Part shown: positions 26,557 through 35,879 of the stretch, one piece after another
Numbering within the stretch: position 1 is the first letter of the stretch
Layout: every line of letters begins with the position of its first letter
Assembly: GCA_947628615.1 (NCBI GenBank)
Contig: CANRAO010000004.1
Span: 1 to 64,000 of the forward strand
DNA length: 64,000 nucleotides
Direction: 5' to 3'
From: an uncultured Clostridia bacterium
GTDB lineage: Bacteria; Bacillota; Clostridia; Oscillospirales; Ruminococcaceae
Notes under the pieces: model-generated
What the model was told of the DNA's origin: nothing
Database searches by the model: none
Seen by the model: the letters and a program-made list of their open reading frames with translations, nothing else
Translations under genes and position numbers: made by a program

Positions 26557-28002
26557 TTATTTCTTTCCCTTGAATTTTCTAACTATTTTACTCAACTTTA
26601 AAGCAAGCCGCACGCTTTTTAAATTAATTATTTTATCTTTATCGGCTATAATTTTTTCTTTATCTGATATTAACTTATTTTTATCAGCTATCCTTGCTTT
26701 AAGCAATGTTTTTGTCTCTGCTTGCTTATTAAGTCTCTCACTCAGCCTTTTCACAACTCCGTTTGAATACCTCACATACTCATTTGTACGCATTATTCTT
26801 TCATGTATTGAGCATGAATTATAAGTGGTCAAAGGCGGCTGTAATTCCGCCTTGGCAATTTTTCTGTCAAATGGTGTGTTAATAGGGCTACCATCATTTT
26901 CAAAAATATTTTCAAGACCGTTAATCTTAAGAAATTTACGGTAATTTTCAAAATTACTTTGATGACTTTTCATCGGAGCTTTAAAATCAGCCTTTTCAAT
27001 TAAATCCCAAATGCTTGTATCGCTGTTTATTTCAGTGTAATTCACTCGGGTAAGATTATGATATTCGGAAATCTCCCTTGTACGAGCATCCTTTGGAATA
27101 CTCAGACTGGGCGTTCCCGAAATAACAGAAGCTATACTCCCGTGAATTCTTGCGCCAAATGTGAAATCCGCTTTGGAAATAAATTTATTCCATTCTCTGA
27201 AATTTATAAAAAACCTGACTCTGTCTTGCTGATAAAGGTAATGCTCTATGCTATTCGGATAATTAATCTTATCATTAATATCAGAAAGAGGTATGCCAAA
27301 ATAAGTTAGTTTAAGTTCATTTATTCTCTGCGGTATGAAATATCCGTTTGAAAACTCACCGCTGCTTCTTTCGATAAAATCCAGAACATTTTTCGGCGAT
27401 ATTATAGAATTATTTATGCAAACAAAGGAATCCTTTGTGATATTTGTATCTCTAATATTCAAGTCCCGTCCGAACATATACATTGACGGGCAACCAATAA
27501 CCATATGGTGCAATCCCTCAATATAGCCTAATGATGACAGATAATCCGAAGTTATCTGTCCTCTTACGCCAACTATCGCAGACTTTTCTAAAACTGCGTC
27601 CATAAATTTTTTTACAGCGCCGTCAAAGGGAAAGCCATTGTATAAATCAGGTTCAAAAGGCGCTCTAAGTCCAACTCCGATAACAATAGCTGGGATCTTA
27701 AGACGTCTAATAAGCCTTGTATGCGCCTGCAATTTTTCCTCAAAGTCCTCTCTGAATCCGTCTGCAAGGGGCATAACAATCAGGTCATATTCTTCGTTTA
27801 TCTTATCTATTTCACTATCGGTGTAGTCGAGACGGTAATATGTTGAATCAATTTCTGTACCCTCCGTCATAAGCGCACGGTAAATACTGTATGCAAATAC
27901 TAAGTTTCCGCAATTTCCGCCGATCGAGTTTTTTAAAATAACTTTGCTCGGACTGAAATTATCAAATGGAGTCATTCCAGATCTCATCAGAATTTTTCTC
28001 AT
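26557..28002 (-). CDS. Polysaccharide pyruvyl transferase family protein
   Basis: A 481-residue protein with the pyruvyl-transferase core in residues 15-345 (NSIGGNCGNLVFAYSIYRAL, ICINNS-like strands, FGARIHGSIASVISGTPSLSIP). The GARxHG motif is characteristic. Residues 400-481 form a Lys/Leu-rich coiled coil of repeated DKxKxI units. The family adds pyruvate ketals from phosphoenolpyruvate to sugars or related wall polymers. Its place between transferase genes suggests decoration of the teichoic polymer, which is inference; CsaB-type anchoring is an alternative. Confidence 0.8.
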   Translation of the reverse strand: MRKILMRSGMTPFDNFSPSKVILKNSIGGNCGNLVFAYSIYRALMTEGTEIDSTYYRLDYTDSEIDKINEEYDLIVMPLADGFREDFEEKLQAHTRLIRRLKIPAIVIGVGLRAPFEPDLYNGFPFDGAVKKFMDAVLEKSAIVGVRGQITSDYLSSLGYIEGLHHMVIGCPSMYMFGRDLNIRDTNITKDSFVCINNSIISPKNVLDFIERSSGEFSNGYFIPQRINELKLTYFGIPLSDINDKINYPNSIEHYLYQQDRVRFFINFREWNKFISKADFTFGARIHGSIASVISGTPSLSIPKDARTREISEYHNLTRVNYTEINSDTSIWDLIEKADFKAPMKSHQSNFENYRKFLKINGLENIFENDGSPINTPFDRKIAKAELQPPLTTYNSCSIHERIMRTNEYVRYSNGVVKRLSERLNKQAETKTLLKARIADKNKLISDKEKIIADKDKIINLKSVRLALKLSKIVRKFKGKK

Positions 28003-28070
28003 ATTTCAACCTCTGCCCAAATTTCAGGGCATTCTCCTGTTAAAAAATTAATAACAAAGCTTTTACGCTT

Positions 28071-29384
28071 TTAACTTTTCAAACGCTTGTTAGCCTCTAG
28101 AGCATCTCCAAATACCATCTTTAATATACGTTCTGTAGCATGTCCGTCACAGGAGCGCATAAATTTATTTTTAAAATCTATTACCTGCTGCTTGTCGAAC
28201 ATCGTATCTATATTCTTAATATAGTTTATTATCTCTTCATTTGTCTGATAAACAGGACCGGGAGTGAGTTCATCATAATTATAGTAAAATCCTCGCCAAT
28301 CATTATATTCGTCTATATCATAGGCAAAGAAAATCATCGGACGCTCAAACAGCGAATATTCAAAAACCAAAGACGAATAATCAGATATACATATATCAGA
28401 AACGCACAAAAGCTCGTCTATTGACATATCTCCTGTCATATCGCAGGCAAAATCCTTATATTCATCAGTCACCTCTGGACGGCTCTTTACAAACGGGTGG
28501 TGCTTGAACAACAGCACATAATCGTCTGAAAGCTCAGTGCAGAACGCTTCCAAATCAATTTTATCAGGCGTTTTTGCTTTTCTTACTCTCCCTCTGAAGG
28601 TCGGAGCGTATAAAATAACTTTTTTCCCTTTTGCCGACGGCATAATACTGTATAACTTTTCATAAGCTGAATCTATTGTATCTTCTCTGAAAAAGGCGTC
28701 GGTTCTCGAAACACCCAATGCGACTATCTCAGTATCCCTGTCTTTAAGCATCATAGCTTCCTCATAAGCCCATATAACCTCGGGGGAGCTGACCGTTACA
28801 TAATTCAGATTTGCATAAAATGGATACTGTCTTAGTGACTCAGCGTCCGATCCGAAAATCAAATCAGCAGTTGAAAAACCGAATTTCTTGAATGCTCCGC
28901 AGGCGTGCCATAGCTGTGTGACTATTGTTTCTTTTCTCTTATTAATAGCGCTGAACGGTCTTGAAGCCTCGTCTAAAAACACATACTTAGCGGTTGAAAC
29001 TTCCCTTACCATTTCCAAACATTTTTGCTCATACTCCTCTTTAGAAGCGGAAATCTCATTGAGCAAGCATATTTTTATGTCAAAGTCATATTCCTTTTCC
29101 AGCACTCTGTAAATCTCACCAAAATTATTTGATAAAACATTGTATCTGGGCTCTATGAATACAACCTTCCGCTCGTCAATTGGCTTATCCATACAGCTTT
29201 CATATACATCGGGAATTGTGTGATGCAGGAATTCCTCCATATGAAGCCTGTTATATGCTTTTTTTCTCTCTTTTTTCTTTTTATTCTCATAGGCAATTAT
29301 CTGCTTAACCAACGGCAGCTTTTTAATCTTCCACCATAGACGGTTAAGCCATAAAACCCTTATTATACTCTTAAAAAAGCTCAT
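28071..29384 (-). CDS. CDP-glycerol/ribitol phosphotransferase family protein
   Basis: A 437-residue transferase with a Lys-rich amphipathic N-terminus (KKKKERKKAY near residue 35) fit for membrane-surface binding. All the family's key motifs are intact: QLWHACGAFKKFG, YAPTFRGR, FKHHPF and ISDYSSLVFEYSLFERP. It transfers polyol-phosphate from a CDP donor to a growing teichoic chain. It is a close paralogue of the next gene upstream (29392-30597), 7 bp away. Donor specificity (glycerol or ribitol) cannot be read, but tarI and tarJ upstream favour ribitol for at least one of the set. Confidence 0.9.
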   Translation of the reverse strand: MSFFKSIIRVLWLNRLWWKIKKLPLVKQIIAYENKKKKERKKAYNRLHMEEFLHHTIPDVYESCMDKPIDERKVVFIEPRYNVLSNNFGEIYRVLEKEYDFDIKICLLNEISASKEEYEQKCLEMVREVSTAKYVFLDEASRPFSAINKRKETIVTQLWHACGAFKKFGFSTADLIFGSDAESLRQYPFYANLNYVTVSSPEVIWAYEEAMMLKDRDTEIVALGVSRTDAFFREDTIDSAYEKLYSIMPSAKGKKVILYAPTFRGRVRKAKTPDKIDLEAFCTELSDDYVLLFKHHPFVKSRPEVTDEYKDFACDMTGDMSIDELLCVSDICISDYSSLVFEYSLFERPMIFFAYDIDEYNDWRGFYYNYDELTPGPVYQTNEEIINYIKNIDTMFDKQQVIDFKNKFMRSCDGHATERILKMVFGDALEANKRLKS

Positions 29385-29391
29385 TTATGAT

Positions 29392-30597
29392 TTATCTCCT
29401 TTGTTGCTCTCCTAATGCTAAATCTATAATACGACTTGTTGCGTTTCCGTCACAGGCGCTCATAAATTTATCTCTGAAATCAATTATCTTTTGCCTGTCA
29501 AACCGCTCATTAATATTTTTTATATAATCTATGATCTCTTCATCTGTTGTAAAAACCGGACCGGGCGTAAGCTCGTCGTAATCATAGTAAAAACCCCGCC
29601 AGTCGTTATAAGATTCAATATCATAAGCAAAGAAAATCAGAGGTCTCTCAAACAGCGAATACTCAAACACCAGCGATGAATAATCTGATATGCAAATATC
29701 GGCAACGCAGAGCAAGTCCTCTATATCACAGGTCTTGGACAAATCTACCGCAAAGTCTGCATACGCTTCATCAATAATCGGCGGATTTTTAACATACGGA
29801 TGGTGTTTTATAATAAGTACGTATTCATCCCCCAGATTTTGATAAAACTGATCTATGTCCACAATTCCCGTTTTTGCACTTCTTACCTTGCCCCTAAAGG
29901 TCGGAGCATAAAGTATAACCTTTTTATTCCGAGCGTTCGGGAAAGCTTCATAAACACGCTCTTTTGCGCTGTTTACAAAATCTTTATCGAAAAACAAATC
30001 TGTTCTTGAAACTCCCACAGGAACGACCTTGCTTTTGAATACACTGCTGTTCATAGCCTGCTCATAAGCCCAAACAATCTCAGGGCTGGAAACCGTAATA
30101 TACGAAATATTCTTGTAGTACGGATATTTAAGCATTCTCTTTTCCGAATCGCCAAACTTCAAAAGTGCAGTTGAAAAGCCGAACTTTTTAAAGGCTCCGC
30201 AGGCATGCCATATTTGAATAAGTCTTGTTTCTTCTCTGAGATTCACACAGCTTGTTATCTGGCAAGCGTCTGTGACAAATGCCGCTTTTGCCGTTGCAAG
30301 CTCCTTTACACAGGCAAGACCTCTTTTAAGACAGCCGAATACTCCTACTATTGTTTCGCCCAGAAACTGATATGAAATATTCAAATCCCCCCGTGCCCTA
30401 AGCTCTCTGTCAAGCACTGCATAGCTGTCGGTAAGGCTAAGAGAACGAACCTCAATCAGCAGAACCTTTTTTTCATCAATCGGTTTTTTCTTATAACAAT
30501 TATATACAAACGGATAAATAACTTTAAGTGTTGCAAATTTATATATTCTTGATGCCGCTTTATTATAATACTTTTTTACTATCCTTTTTATCTTCAT
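29392..30597 (-). CDS. CDP-glycerol/ribitol phosphotransferase family protein (paralogue)
   Basis: A 401-residue paralogue of the preceding protein, with IQIWHACGAFKKFG, YAPTFRGK, IKHHPYV and ISDYSSLVFEYSLFERP intact and a basic amphipathic N-terminus. The long shared segment from GFYY-YDELTPGPV to the SACDGNATSRI ending indicates tandem duplication. It lies 51 bp after tarJ. Confidence 0.9.
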   Translation of the reverse strand: MKIKRIVKKYYNKAASRIYKFATLKVIYPFVYNCYKKKPIDEKKVLLIEVRSLSLTDSYAVLDRELRARGDLNISYQFLGETIVGVFGCLKRGLACVKELATAKAAFVTDACQITSCVNLREETRLIQIWHACGAFKKFGFSTALLKFGDSEKRMLKYPYYKNISYITVSSPEIVWAYEQAMNSSVFKSKVVPVGVSRTDLFFDKDFVNSAKERVYEAFPNARNKKVILYAPTFRGKVRSAKTGIVDIDQFYQNLGDEYVLIIKHHPYVKNPPIIDEAYADFAVDLSKTCDIEDLLCVADICISDYSSLVFEYSLFERPLIFFAYDIESYNDWRGFYYDYDELTPGPVFTTDEEIIDYIKNINERFDRQKIIDFRDKFMSACDGNATSRIIDLALGEQQRR

Positions 30598-30648
30598 TTA
30601 ATTTTAACTGTCCTGTTCTGAAAATTCTGAAAAATCATCTCTATTTCC

Positions 30649-31674
30649 CTACTCATCCCAGACCATAACGGTTTTTCCGATGAGCTTGTGAATATCCGTT
30701 TCAAATGCATAAGCTATATCCTTAACATCACGGACTTTTATAACAGTTCCCACGATGTTCTCAAGATAAGCCACAACCTCGGGCTTTTCTTTGTAAAGCT
30801 CTATAAGTCCGACAAAGTCTTTTCTTCCGCTTCGTGAGCTTCCGAAAATGGTCAGACCCTTCTCAAGCACCATTCTTGTGTTTATCGGAGCTAAGTCCTC
30901 CGAAACGCCAAGAATTGAAATTGTTCCCTCGGGATTAATATAATCGATTATCTGATTTATCGCCCTATGTGCAGCCCCTCCGCCAACACACTCAAAAGCG
31001 TGGTCGAGCGTCAAATCATCGGGAATTCTGCTTATATGATATGCCCCGTCAACAAATGTGAAATCATTCATCTTAGACTCGTCTATTCCAAATACATACA
31101 AATTAATTTCAGGGTGCAGACTTTTCAAAAGCAGAGACGTGATATACCCTAGATTTCCGTCTCCCCACACGCCGATATTATTTCTTCTCTTATGTGAAAA
31201 CCTGTAAAACCTGTCTATTGCGTGATAGCTAACGCTCACGATTTCCGTAAATGCGGCAACCGTCTTGTTTATCCCCTTTGGCAAAAGAACAAGCCTGTCC
31301 GCCGTTGTTTCAACATACTCCTGCAAAAATCCGTCAAAACCGCTGCCTCTGAATTTACTTGAACGCAGATAGTTTTCTGCAATTATCTCGTCCACCTGCT
31401 CAGGAACATTAGGTATCATAACTACCTCGTCGCCTGTGTTGAATGTTCCTGTCGGGTCGTATACTACCTTTCCTATCCCTTCGTGAATGAGCGCCATAGG
31501 CAGTTTCTTTGCAAGAACCTCTTCGCTTCTTGTTCCCTGATAATACCTCTGGTCTGCATTACAAATAGATAAATGTGTAGGTCTTACTATAACGTGCTTG
31601 TCGTCCAGTGTAATATCCTTAAATAATATATCAAGCTGCCGCGGTCTTTTTAGCTGATAAACTGTATTAAGCAT
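30649..31674 (-). CDS. tarJ: Ribitol-5-phosphate dehydrogenase (TarJ), zinc-type alcohol dehydrogenase fold
   Basis: A 341-residue medium-chain dehydrogenase. TarJ reduces ribulose-5-phosphate to ribitol-5-phosphate using NADPH. The Rossmann motif is present as GVWGDGNLGYI near residue 160, and the N-terminal half carries the expected zinc-site region (STHLSICNADQRYYQG; LIHEGIGKVV). It starts 1 bp after the tarI stop, so the two are translationally coupled. The neighbours support TarJ rather than another dehydrogenase. Confidence 0.9.
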   Translation of the reverse strand: MLNTVYQLKRPRQLDILFKDITLDDKHVIVRPTHLSICNADQRYYQGTRSEEVLAKKLPMALIHEGIGKVVYDPTGTFNTGDEVVMIPNVPEQVDEIIAENYLRSSKFRGSGFDGFLQEYVETTADRLVLLPKGINKTVAAFTEIVSVSYHAIDRFYRFSHKRRNNIGVWGDGNLGYITSLLLKSLHPEINLYVFGIDESKMNDFTFVDGAYHISRIPDDLTLDHAFECVGGGAAHRAINQIIDYINPEGTISILGVSEDLAPINTRMVLEKGLTIFGSSRSGRKDFVGLIELYKEKPEVVAYLENIVGTVIKVRDVKDIAYAFETDIHKLIGKTVMVWDE

Positions 31675-31675
31675 A

Positions 31676-32389
31676 TTACTTCTCGCCTCCTAACAGAGAT
31701 TCGGCAACACGCAGATCATATGGATAGGTTATCTTTATATTGAATACTTCTCCGTCAACTAAATGTATCTCCTTGCCCTTTAAAACAAGAATCTTACAAG
31801 CGTCTGTAAGAACAGTTTTTTCGTCCTCAGTAAGTGAATTATAAAGCTCCCTTAGCATTTTTGCCTTAAATGTCTGAGGGGTCTGACCCTGATACATCTT
31901 TGAACGATCCGGAATATCGGTTATAAACTTATTATTTGTGCTCTCCACTATTGTATCTGTTGCAGGAATTACCGTGTCGCAAGCACCGTACTCCTTAGCG
32001 AACTTTACATTTTCCTCTAAAATCCTGTGAGTTACAAACGGTCTTACAGAATCGTGAGTAACTATGATAGTGTCATCATCAAGACAGCCCTGCTCGTCTA
32101 TATATTTAATAGAGTTCATAATGGTCTCGTTTCGAGTTATTCCGCCCTCTAAGACTACTACATTCTCACAGTTGGGGATATACTTCTTAATTAGATCCTG
32201 CGTATGGTTTATCCACTGCTTAGGGGATAAAACCAAAACCTTGTCAAACTCCTGGCAGACAACAAACTTTTCAATAGTATGAATAATAATAGGCTTGCCG
32301 CCAATCTCCATAAACTGCTTGGGCTTTTCTACATTTCCCATTCTGGTGCCCTTTCCGCCGGCAAGAACTACTCCGTATACATTCTTCAT
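31676..32389 (-). CDS. tarI: Ribitol-5-phosphate cytidylyltransferase (TarI)
   Basis: A 237-residue nucleotidyltransferase, beginning YGVVLAGGKGTRMGNVEKPK, with THDSVRPFV and a C-terminal KITYPYDL segment. TarI couples ribitol-5-phosphate to CTP giving CDP-ribitol. IspD of isoprenoid synthesis is homologous, but coupling to tarJ and the surrounding transferases identify TarI. It follows the first transferase of the operon by 12 bp. Confidence 0.9.
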   Translation of the reverse strand: MKNVYGVVLAGGKGTRMGNVEKPKQFMEIGGKPIIIHTIEKFVVCQEFDKVLVLSPKQWINHTQDLIKKYIPNCENVVVLEGGITRNETIMNSIKYIDEQGCLDDDTIIVTHDSVRPFVTHRILEENVKFAKEYGACDTVIPATDTIVESTNNKFITDIPDRSKMYQGQTPQTFKAKMLRELYNSLTEDEKTVLTDACKILVLKGKEIHLVDGEVFNIKITYPYDLRVAESLLGGEK

Positions 32390-32401
32390 TATATGTCCTC
32401 C

Positions 32402-33562
32402 TTATCTTTCATCTTTATTTCTTTCTTTAATATAATCTATTATTCTGTCTGTTGATTTTCCATCGCAAGCGGTCATATACCTATCAATAAAACATTGCAT
32501 TTTACTTTCGTCAAACTGTGAGACAGCTTTTTCAACAGTCTCCAATGTAAGACTCTCCGCATCAATGATAACTTCACCGGGCAAACTGTTTATATCAATA
32601 TAAAAACCCCGTTGAGATTTGTATTGTTCTAAATCCGGTGCAAATATTAATATCGGCTTTTTGAACAATGCGTATTCATATATCACCGATGAATAGTCTG
32701 TGATAAGCAAATCAGCAACAGCAAAAAGCATTTCAGTCGGAATATCCGTTTCAGTATTCTCAATAACAGACTTCTTAATGTGCGGATGTTGTTTTGTTAT
32801 AAAGTACCAATCACCGCTTTTTGAAAGCTCATCTGCCAGTCTTGCAGCGGATTCACTGCCCTCTGTATAAGGGTTTGCTGGATTACCCCTGAAAGTAGGT
32901 GTCCATAATGCAACCTTTTTACCCTTTGCATTTGGATTCTCTTTATAAAATCTTTCTTTCGACCTTTCTATAAAATCTTCATTGAAATACATATCTGTAC
33001 GGCTTACTCCGAGAGCTTTGAAAACGCTCTTGTCAAGCCTCATAGCACTTGAGAAGTGTTCAATGCACTCTTCTGACGAAACAGTTACTAAATCGTAATT
33101 CTTATAAACATTTCCTTTATAATATTTAGGAATATCCCCTGCCGTATCATATCCGAATTTCTTGAACGCTCCGCAGGCGTGCCATAACTGAATAACAGTA
33201 GTTCCCCTTCGCTTTACACAAGCGGATACCGGAAGAAAATTATCGCAGATGAAAACAAATTCCGCTTTTGCATATAGTATCATAAACTGAATTGAGTATC
33301 TCAAACTTCCTATGCTTCCGCATCGGCTGAAATCGTGATAAAATTCTAAAATTGTAAAATCATCATCGCTTTTAATTCTGTTTAAAATACATTCCATACT
33401 TACAGGACATTTATCGTGATGAGCGTCTGCGAAAATAACTAATCCCTTTGTAATGGGTCCCGACCTGTAAAAAAAATAAGCAAGCGGTAATATGATATTC
33501 TGTACAGCCATTTTTAAGCACTGCTTTAGAAAAAATTTAATATCATCACCTGCTTTTCTCAA
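32402..33562 (-). CDS. CDP-glycerol/ribitol phosphotransferase, first gene of the teichoic-acid operon
   Basis: Up to 386 residues with the family motifs intact: IQLWHACGAFKKFG, WTPTFRGNP, TKQHPH and ITDYSSVIYEYALFKKP. A hydrophobic segment near residues 15-35 probably lies at the membrane. The start is uncertain: the frame opens with a TTG at 33562 that has no ribosome site; AGGTG at 33547-33551 would suit a non-standard start near 33541, and the first ATG is at 33511. Its head-of-operon position and weaker similarity to the two paralogues suggest a priming or first-polymer step, by analogy with TarF/TarL. Confidence 0.87.
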   Translation of the reverse strand: MRKAGDDIKFFLKQCLKMAVQNIILPLAYFFYRSGPITKGLVIFADAHHDKCPVSMECILNRIKSDDDFTILEFYHDFSRCGSIGSLRYSIQFMILYAKAEFVFICDNFLPVSACVKRRGTTVIQLWHACGAFKKFGYDTAGDIPKYYKGNVYKNYDLVTVSSEECIEHFSSAMRLDKSVFKALGVSRTDMYFNEDFIERSKERFYKENPNAKGKKVALWTPTFRGNPANPYTEGSESAARLADELSKSGDWYFITKQHPHIKKSVIENTETDIPTEMLFAVADLLITDYSSVIYEYALFKKPILIFAPDLEQYKSQRGFYIDINSLPGEVIIDAESLTLETVEKAVSQFDESKMQCFIDRYMTACDGKSTDRIIDYIKERNKDER

Positions 33563-33606
33563 AATTATGAAAATCTGGTTTTCTTTTCTAATGTATATAC
33601 GATGTT

Positions 33607-33635
33607 ATTATACAACAATTTATATTATAAGTCAA
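33607..33635 (-). promoter_or_regulatory. Sigma-A promoter of the teichoic-acid operon
   Basis: TTGACT (33630-33635), 17-bp spacer, TATAAT (33607-33612). No other strong promoter was seen before the operon end at 20288, although gaps up to 158 bp exist inside it. Confidence 0.8.
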
Positions 33636-33831
33636 CAAATTAGGATTATTTCCCTTGACCTGCCGTTATACATTGCAAACTGCAAATATTATTAACAGCT
33701 ATTGTATAAAAATTTATTGAATACTTCGCTTTGTTATTATTTGAATTTTAATTTGATAAATACTTTAAAATAAGTAAAAACACGCAAATACATACTGAGT
33801 CAACTAATATTATGTTATAAATTCAAATATA

Positions 33832-33860
33832 TTGACAAACGTAAAAAATCGGCATATAAT
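33832..33860 (+). promoter_or_regulatory. Perfect sigma-A promoter of the M-box / mgtE unit
   Basis: TTGACA (33832-33837), 17-bp spacer, TATAAT (33855-33860), about 20 bp before the riboswitch. Confidence 0.9.
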
Positions 33861-33879
33861 AATTAATGTAAAAAGTAAA

Positions 33880-34030
33880 TAATTTCGGTAGGTGAGGCTA
33901 CCACAGGGATAAGGGACGCTGCCGCGAAATGGTGGAGACACTGTTAGCTGGTCAACAGGAGATGTCGATTCAAGGCATAACCTAACGCAGTTCCAACGCA
34001 AAGATCCTAACGCCCTGCGAAGCTGAAGCT
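33880..34030 (+). ncRNA. M-box (ykoK leader) magnesium riboswitch
   Basis: The conserved ykoK-type segments occur in order: GGTAGGTGAGGCTACC, ACGCTGCCGC, GGTCAACAGGAGATG and ACGCCCTGCG, then a closing CTGAAG (34023-34028) that pairs with TTTCGG (33883-33888). The element folds when Mg is high. Downstream, GCTTGAAC (34028-34035) at the aptamer end can pair with GTTCAAGC (34105-34112), which can instead form an imperfect hairpin with 34118-34127. That is a possible expression platform. The downstream gene is mgtE, the classic target. Confidence 0.9.
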
Positions 34031-34172
34031 TGAACGTCTGTGACAGATACTTATATTTTTTAGGGTATATGTTTCAGTTTATTATATCAAAATCTTCTGA
34101 TTTGGTTCAAGCATTTTGCCTGAAACCTAATCATGGAGATTATTTTTATTTTAAATTAAAGGAGATGAGATT

Positions 34173-34262
34173 ATGGACAGCGGAAGTAATAATAAGAATT
34201 CAAAGCCGCGAGGGAAACTTATGCTTTTATTATGGACCTTAGCTGTCCATAATTTGATATAA
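34173..34262 (+). CDS. Candidate 29-residue leader peptide between the M-box and mgtE
   Basis: AAAGGAGATGAG at 34158-34169 is followed by an ATG at 34173 and an open frame of 29 codons ending TAA at 34262. The product starts MDSGSNNKNSK and has a hydrophobic C-terminal half (LMLLLWTLAVHNLI). The ORF is spanned by alternative stems: 34170-34181 (containing the ATG) pairs perfectly with 34242-34253, while 34229-34237 pairs with 34245-34253. Such mutually exclusive stems over a short ORF are typical of translation-coupled leader control. Expression and function are unproven. Confidence 0.45.
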   Translation: MDSGSNNKNSKPRGKLMLLLWTLAVHNLI

Positions 34263-34311
34263 GTCATACTCCGGCTATCCTGATAACAATAAATTAAAGG
34301 AGGATATGCCG

Positions 34312-35679
34312 ATGGATGAAAAAACACTTGAATCGACTGCGCTTGAACTTATTGAAAACAAGCAGTATACAAAGCTGAAGGCATTCTTAAAAGACCAAAA
34401 TCCATATGACGTCGCATCTTTGATGGAAGAGATAAACGATATGGATCTGACCCTTGTTTTCAGAATTCTCCCTAAAGACAATGCGTCTGAAATTTTTTCA
34501 AATCTGCCAAGCGAGATTCAGGAAAAGTTGATAAACTCTTTTTCTGAAAACGAGCTTCGTAAAGTATTAGACGAACTGTTTCTTGACGATACTGTAGACC
34601 TTATTGAAGAAATGCCTGCAAATGTGGTATCAAGAATTTTAAAGAACACCGATTCTCAGACCAGAAAAAGAATAAACGAAGTCTTAAACTATCCTGACGA
34701 CAGCGCAGGAAGTCTTATGACAATTGAGTACGTTTTCTTCGCAAAGGATATGACTGTTGCCGAAGCTATGAAAAAGATTAGGCAGGTCGGCGTTGTTAAG
34801 GAAACGATATACACCTGTTATGTAACAGAGTATAGAAAACTTATTGGAACGGTCGAGCTTCTTGATCTTATCACAGCAGACGAAGAAGCAAAAATTGAAG
34901 AGATTATGGATACCAACGTAATCTATGCGAACACTCATGACGACCAGGAAGAGGTTGCAAACACGATCCGTAAATACGATCTTATGGCAATTCCCGTTGT
35001 AGACAACGAAAACAGAATTGTCGGAATTATCACAGTAGACGACATTATCGACGTTATCCACGAGGAAACGACCGAGGATATTCAGAAGATGGCAGGTATT
35101 TCGCCTACAGATGAATCGTATTTCAATACCTCTGTTTTCTCGCACGCAAAGAGCAGAATACCTTGGCTTTTATTTCTAATGCTTTCAGCTACTCTTTCGG
35201 GAGCTGTTATAAACCACTATGAAAGCCTTTTAGTTTCAATACCAATACTCTTTTCATTTGTTCCTATGCTGACAGGTACAGGCGGAAACTGCGGTTCACA
35301 GTCATCAACTATAGTTATTAGAAGCCTTGCTATGAACGAAATTGAATTCAAAGACTTCTTTAAAGTAATGTTTAAGGAGTTCAGGATTGCTCTTTTGGTT
35401 AGCTTTGTTTTAGCGGCGGTAAACGGCATAAGAATCTGGTTAGTATACAGAAACGACGCTGATATAAATTCCGCCCTGCTGGGTTTTGTAATCGGACTTT
35501 CAATCATCGCCACAGTAGTACTTGCAAAAACGGTTGGCTGCGTGCTTCCAATGATTGCAAAGAAGCTGCACTTTGACCCTGCAATTATGGCGGCTCCGCT
35601 TATCTCAACAATCGTGGACGCCTGTTCGGTATTTTTATACTGCAACATCGCAATAAAAATTTTTGATATTCTGGGATAA
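34312..35679 (+). CDS. mgtE: Magnesium transporter MgtE
   Basis: MgtE is a Mg2+-gated, Mg2+-selective channel. The visible parts are the N domain (about 1-125), two CBS domains (about 130-250; MDTNVIYANTHDD, IRKYDLMAIPVVD) and five membrane helices (about 275-455). The selectivity region is present as PMLTGTGGNCGSQSST. I prefer the ATG at 34312 (455 residues): GGAGG at 34299-34303 is 8 nt before it but only 2 nt before the ATG at 34306. The gene is monocistronic with its own terminator and an M-box leader. Confidence 0.95.
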   Translation: MDEKTLESTALELIENKQYTKLKAFLKDQNPYDVASLMEEINDMDLTLVFRILPKDNASEIFSNLPSEIQEKLINSFSENELRKVLDELFLDDTVDLIEEMPANVVSRILKNTDSQTRKRINEVLNYPDDSAGSLMTIEYVFFAKDMTVAEAMKKIRQVGVVKETIYTCYVTEYRKLIGTVELLDLITADEEAKIEEIMDTNVIYANTHDDQEEVANTIRKYDLMAIPVVDNENRIVGIITVDDIIDVIHEETTEDIQKMAGISPTDESYFNTSVFSHAKSRIPWLLFLMLSATLSGAVINHYESLLVSIPILFSFVPMLTGTGGNCGSQSSTIVIRSLAMNEIEFKDFFKVMFKEFRIALLVSFVLAAVNGIRIWLVYRNDADINSALLGFVIGLSIIATVVLAKTVGCVLPMIAKKLHFDPAIMAAPLISTIVDACSVFLYCNIAIKIFDILG

Positions 35680-35704
35680 AATATTTTATTAAATATTACT
35701 TATT

Positions 35705-35735
35705 AAAACCACTTCCAAAAGCGGTGGTTTTATAT
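35705..35735 (+). terminator. Intrinsic terminator after mgtE
   Basis: AAAACCAC (35705-35712) pairs with GTGGTTTT (35724-35731), with a T-rich tail. Confidence 0.85.
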
Positions 35736-35762
35736 TTTAGGTAAAAAAATCTTAAATAAGTC

Positions 35763-35791
35763 TTGACAACTCGGAAAACTTAGGTTATAAT
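35763..35791 (+). promoter_or_regulatory. Perfect sigma-A promoter of ylxM-ffh-rpsP
   Basis: TTGACA (35763-35768), 17-bp spacer, TATAAT (35786-35791). The leader carries a GTAAAG/CTTTAC hairpin at 35800-35819. Confidence 0.9.
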
Positions 35792-35879
35792 ACATATTTG
35801 TAAAGGCTGTTTGCTTTACAATAATGCTGCTCACATCAGTTTTCAGCGTTTTTTAATAATTCAGAGGAGTTAGATTTCA

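Noticed and set aside
31676..32389. IspD (isoprenoid pathway) for the cytidylyltransferase
   Set aside because: The fold is shared, but translational coupling to tarJ and the flanking transferases favour TarI.
33640..33700. Further copy of the two-hairpin repeat near 33.66 kb
   Set aside because: Only the CTGCCGTTATACA-like part is present; too short to list as a repeat copy.
34684..35145. Antisense frame of 153 codons opposite mgtE
   Set aside because: Shadow of a highly conserved coding sequence; no leader or domain.
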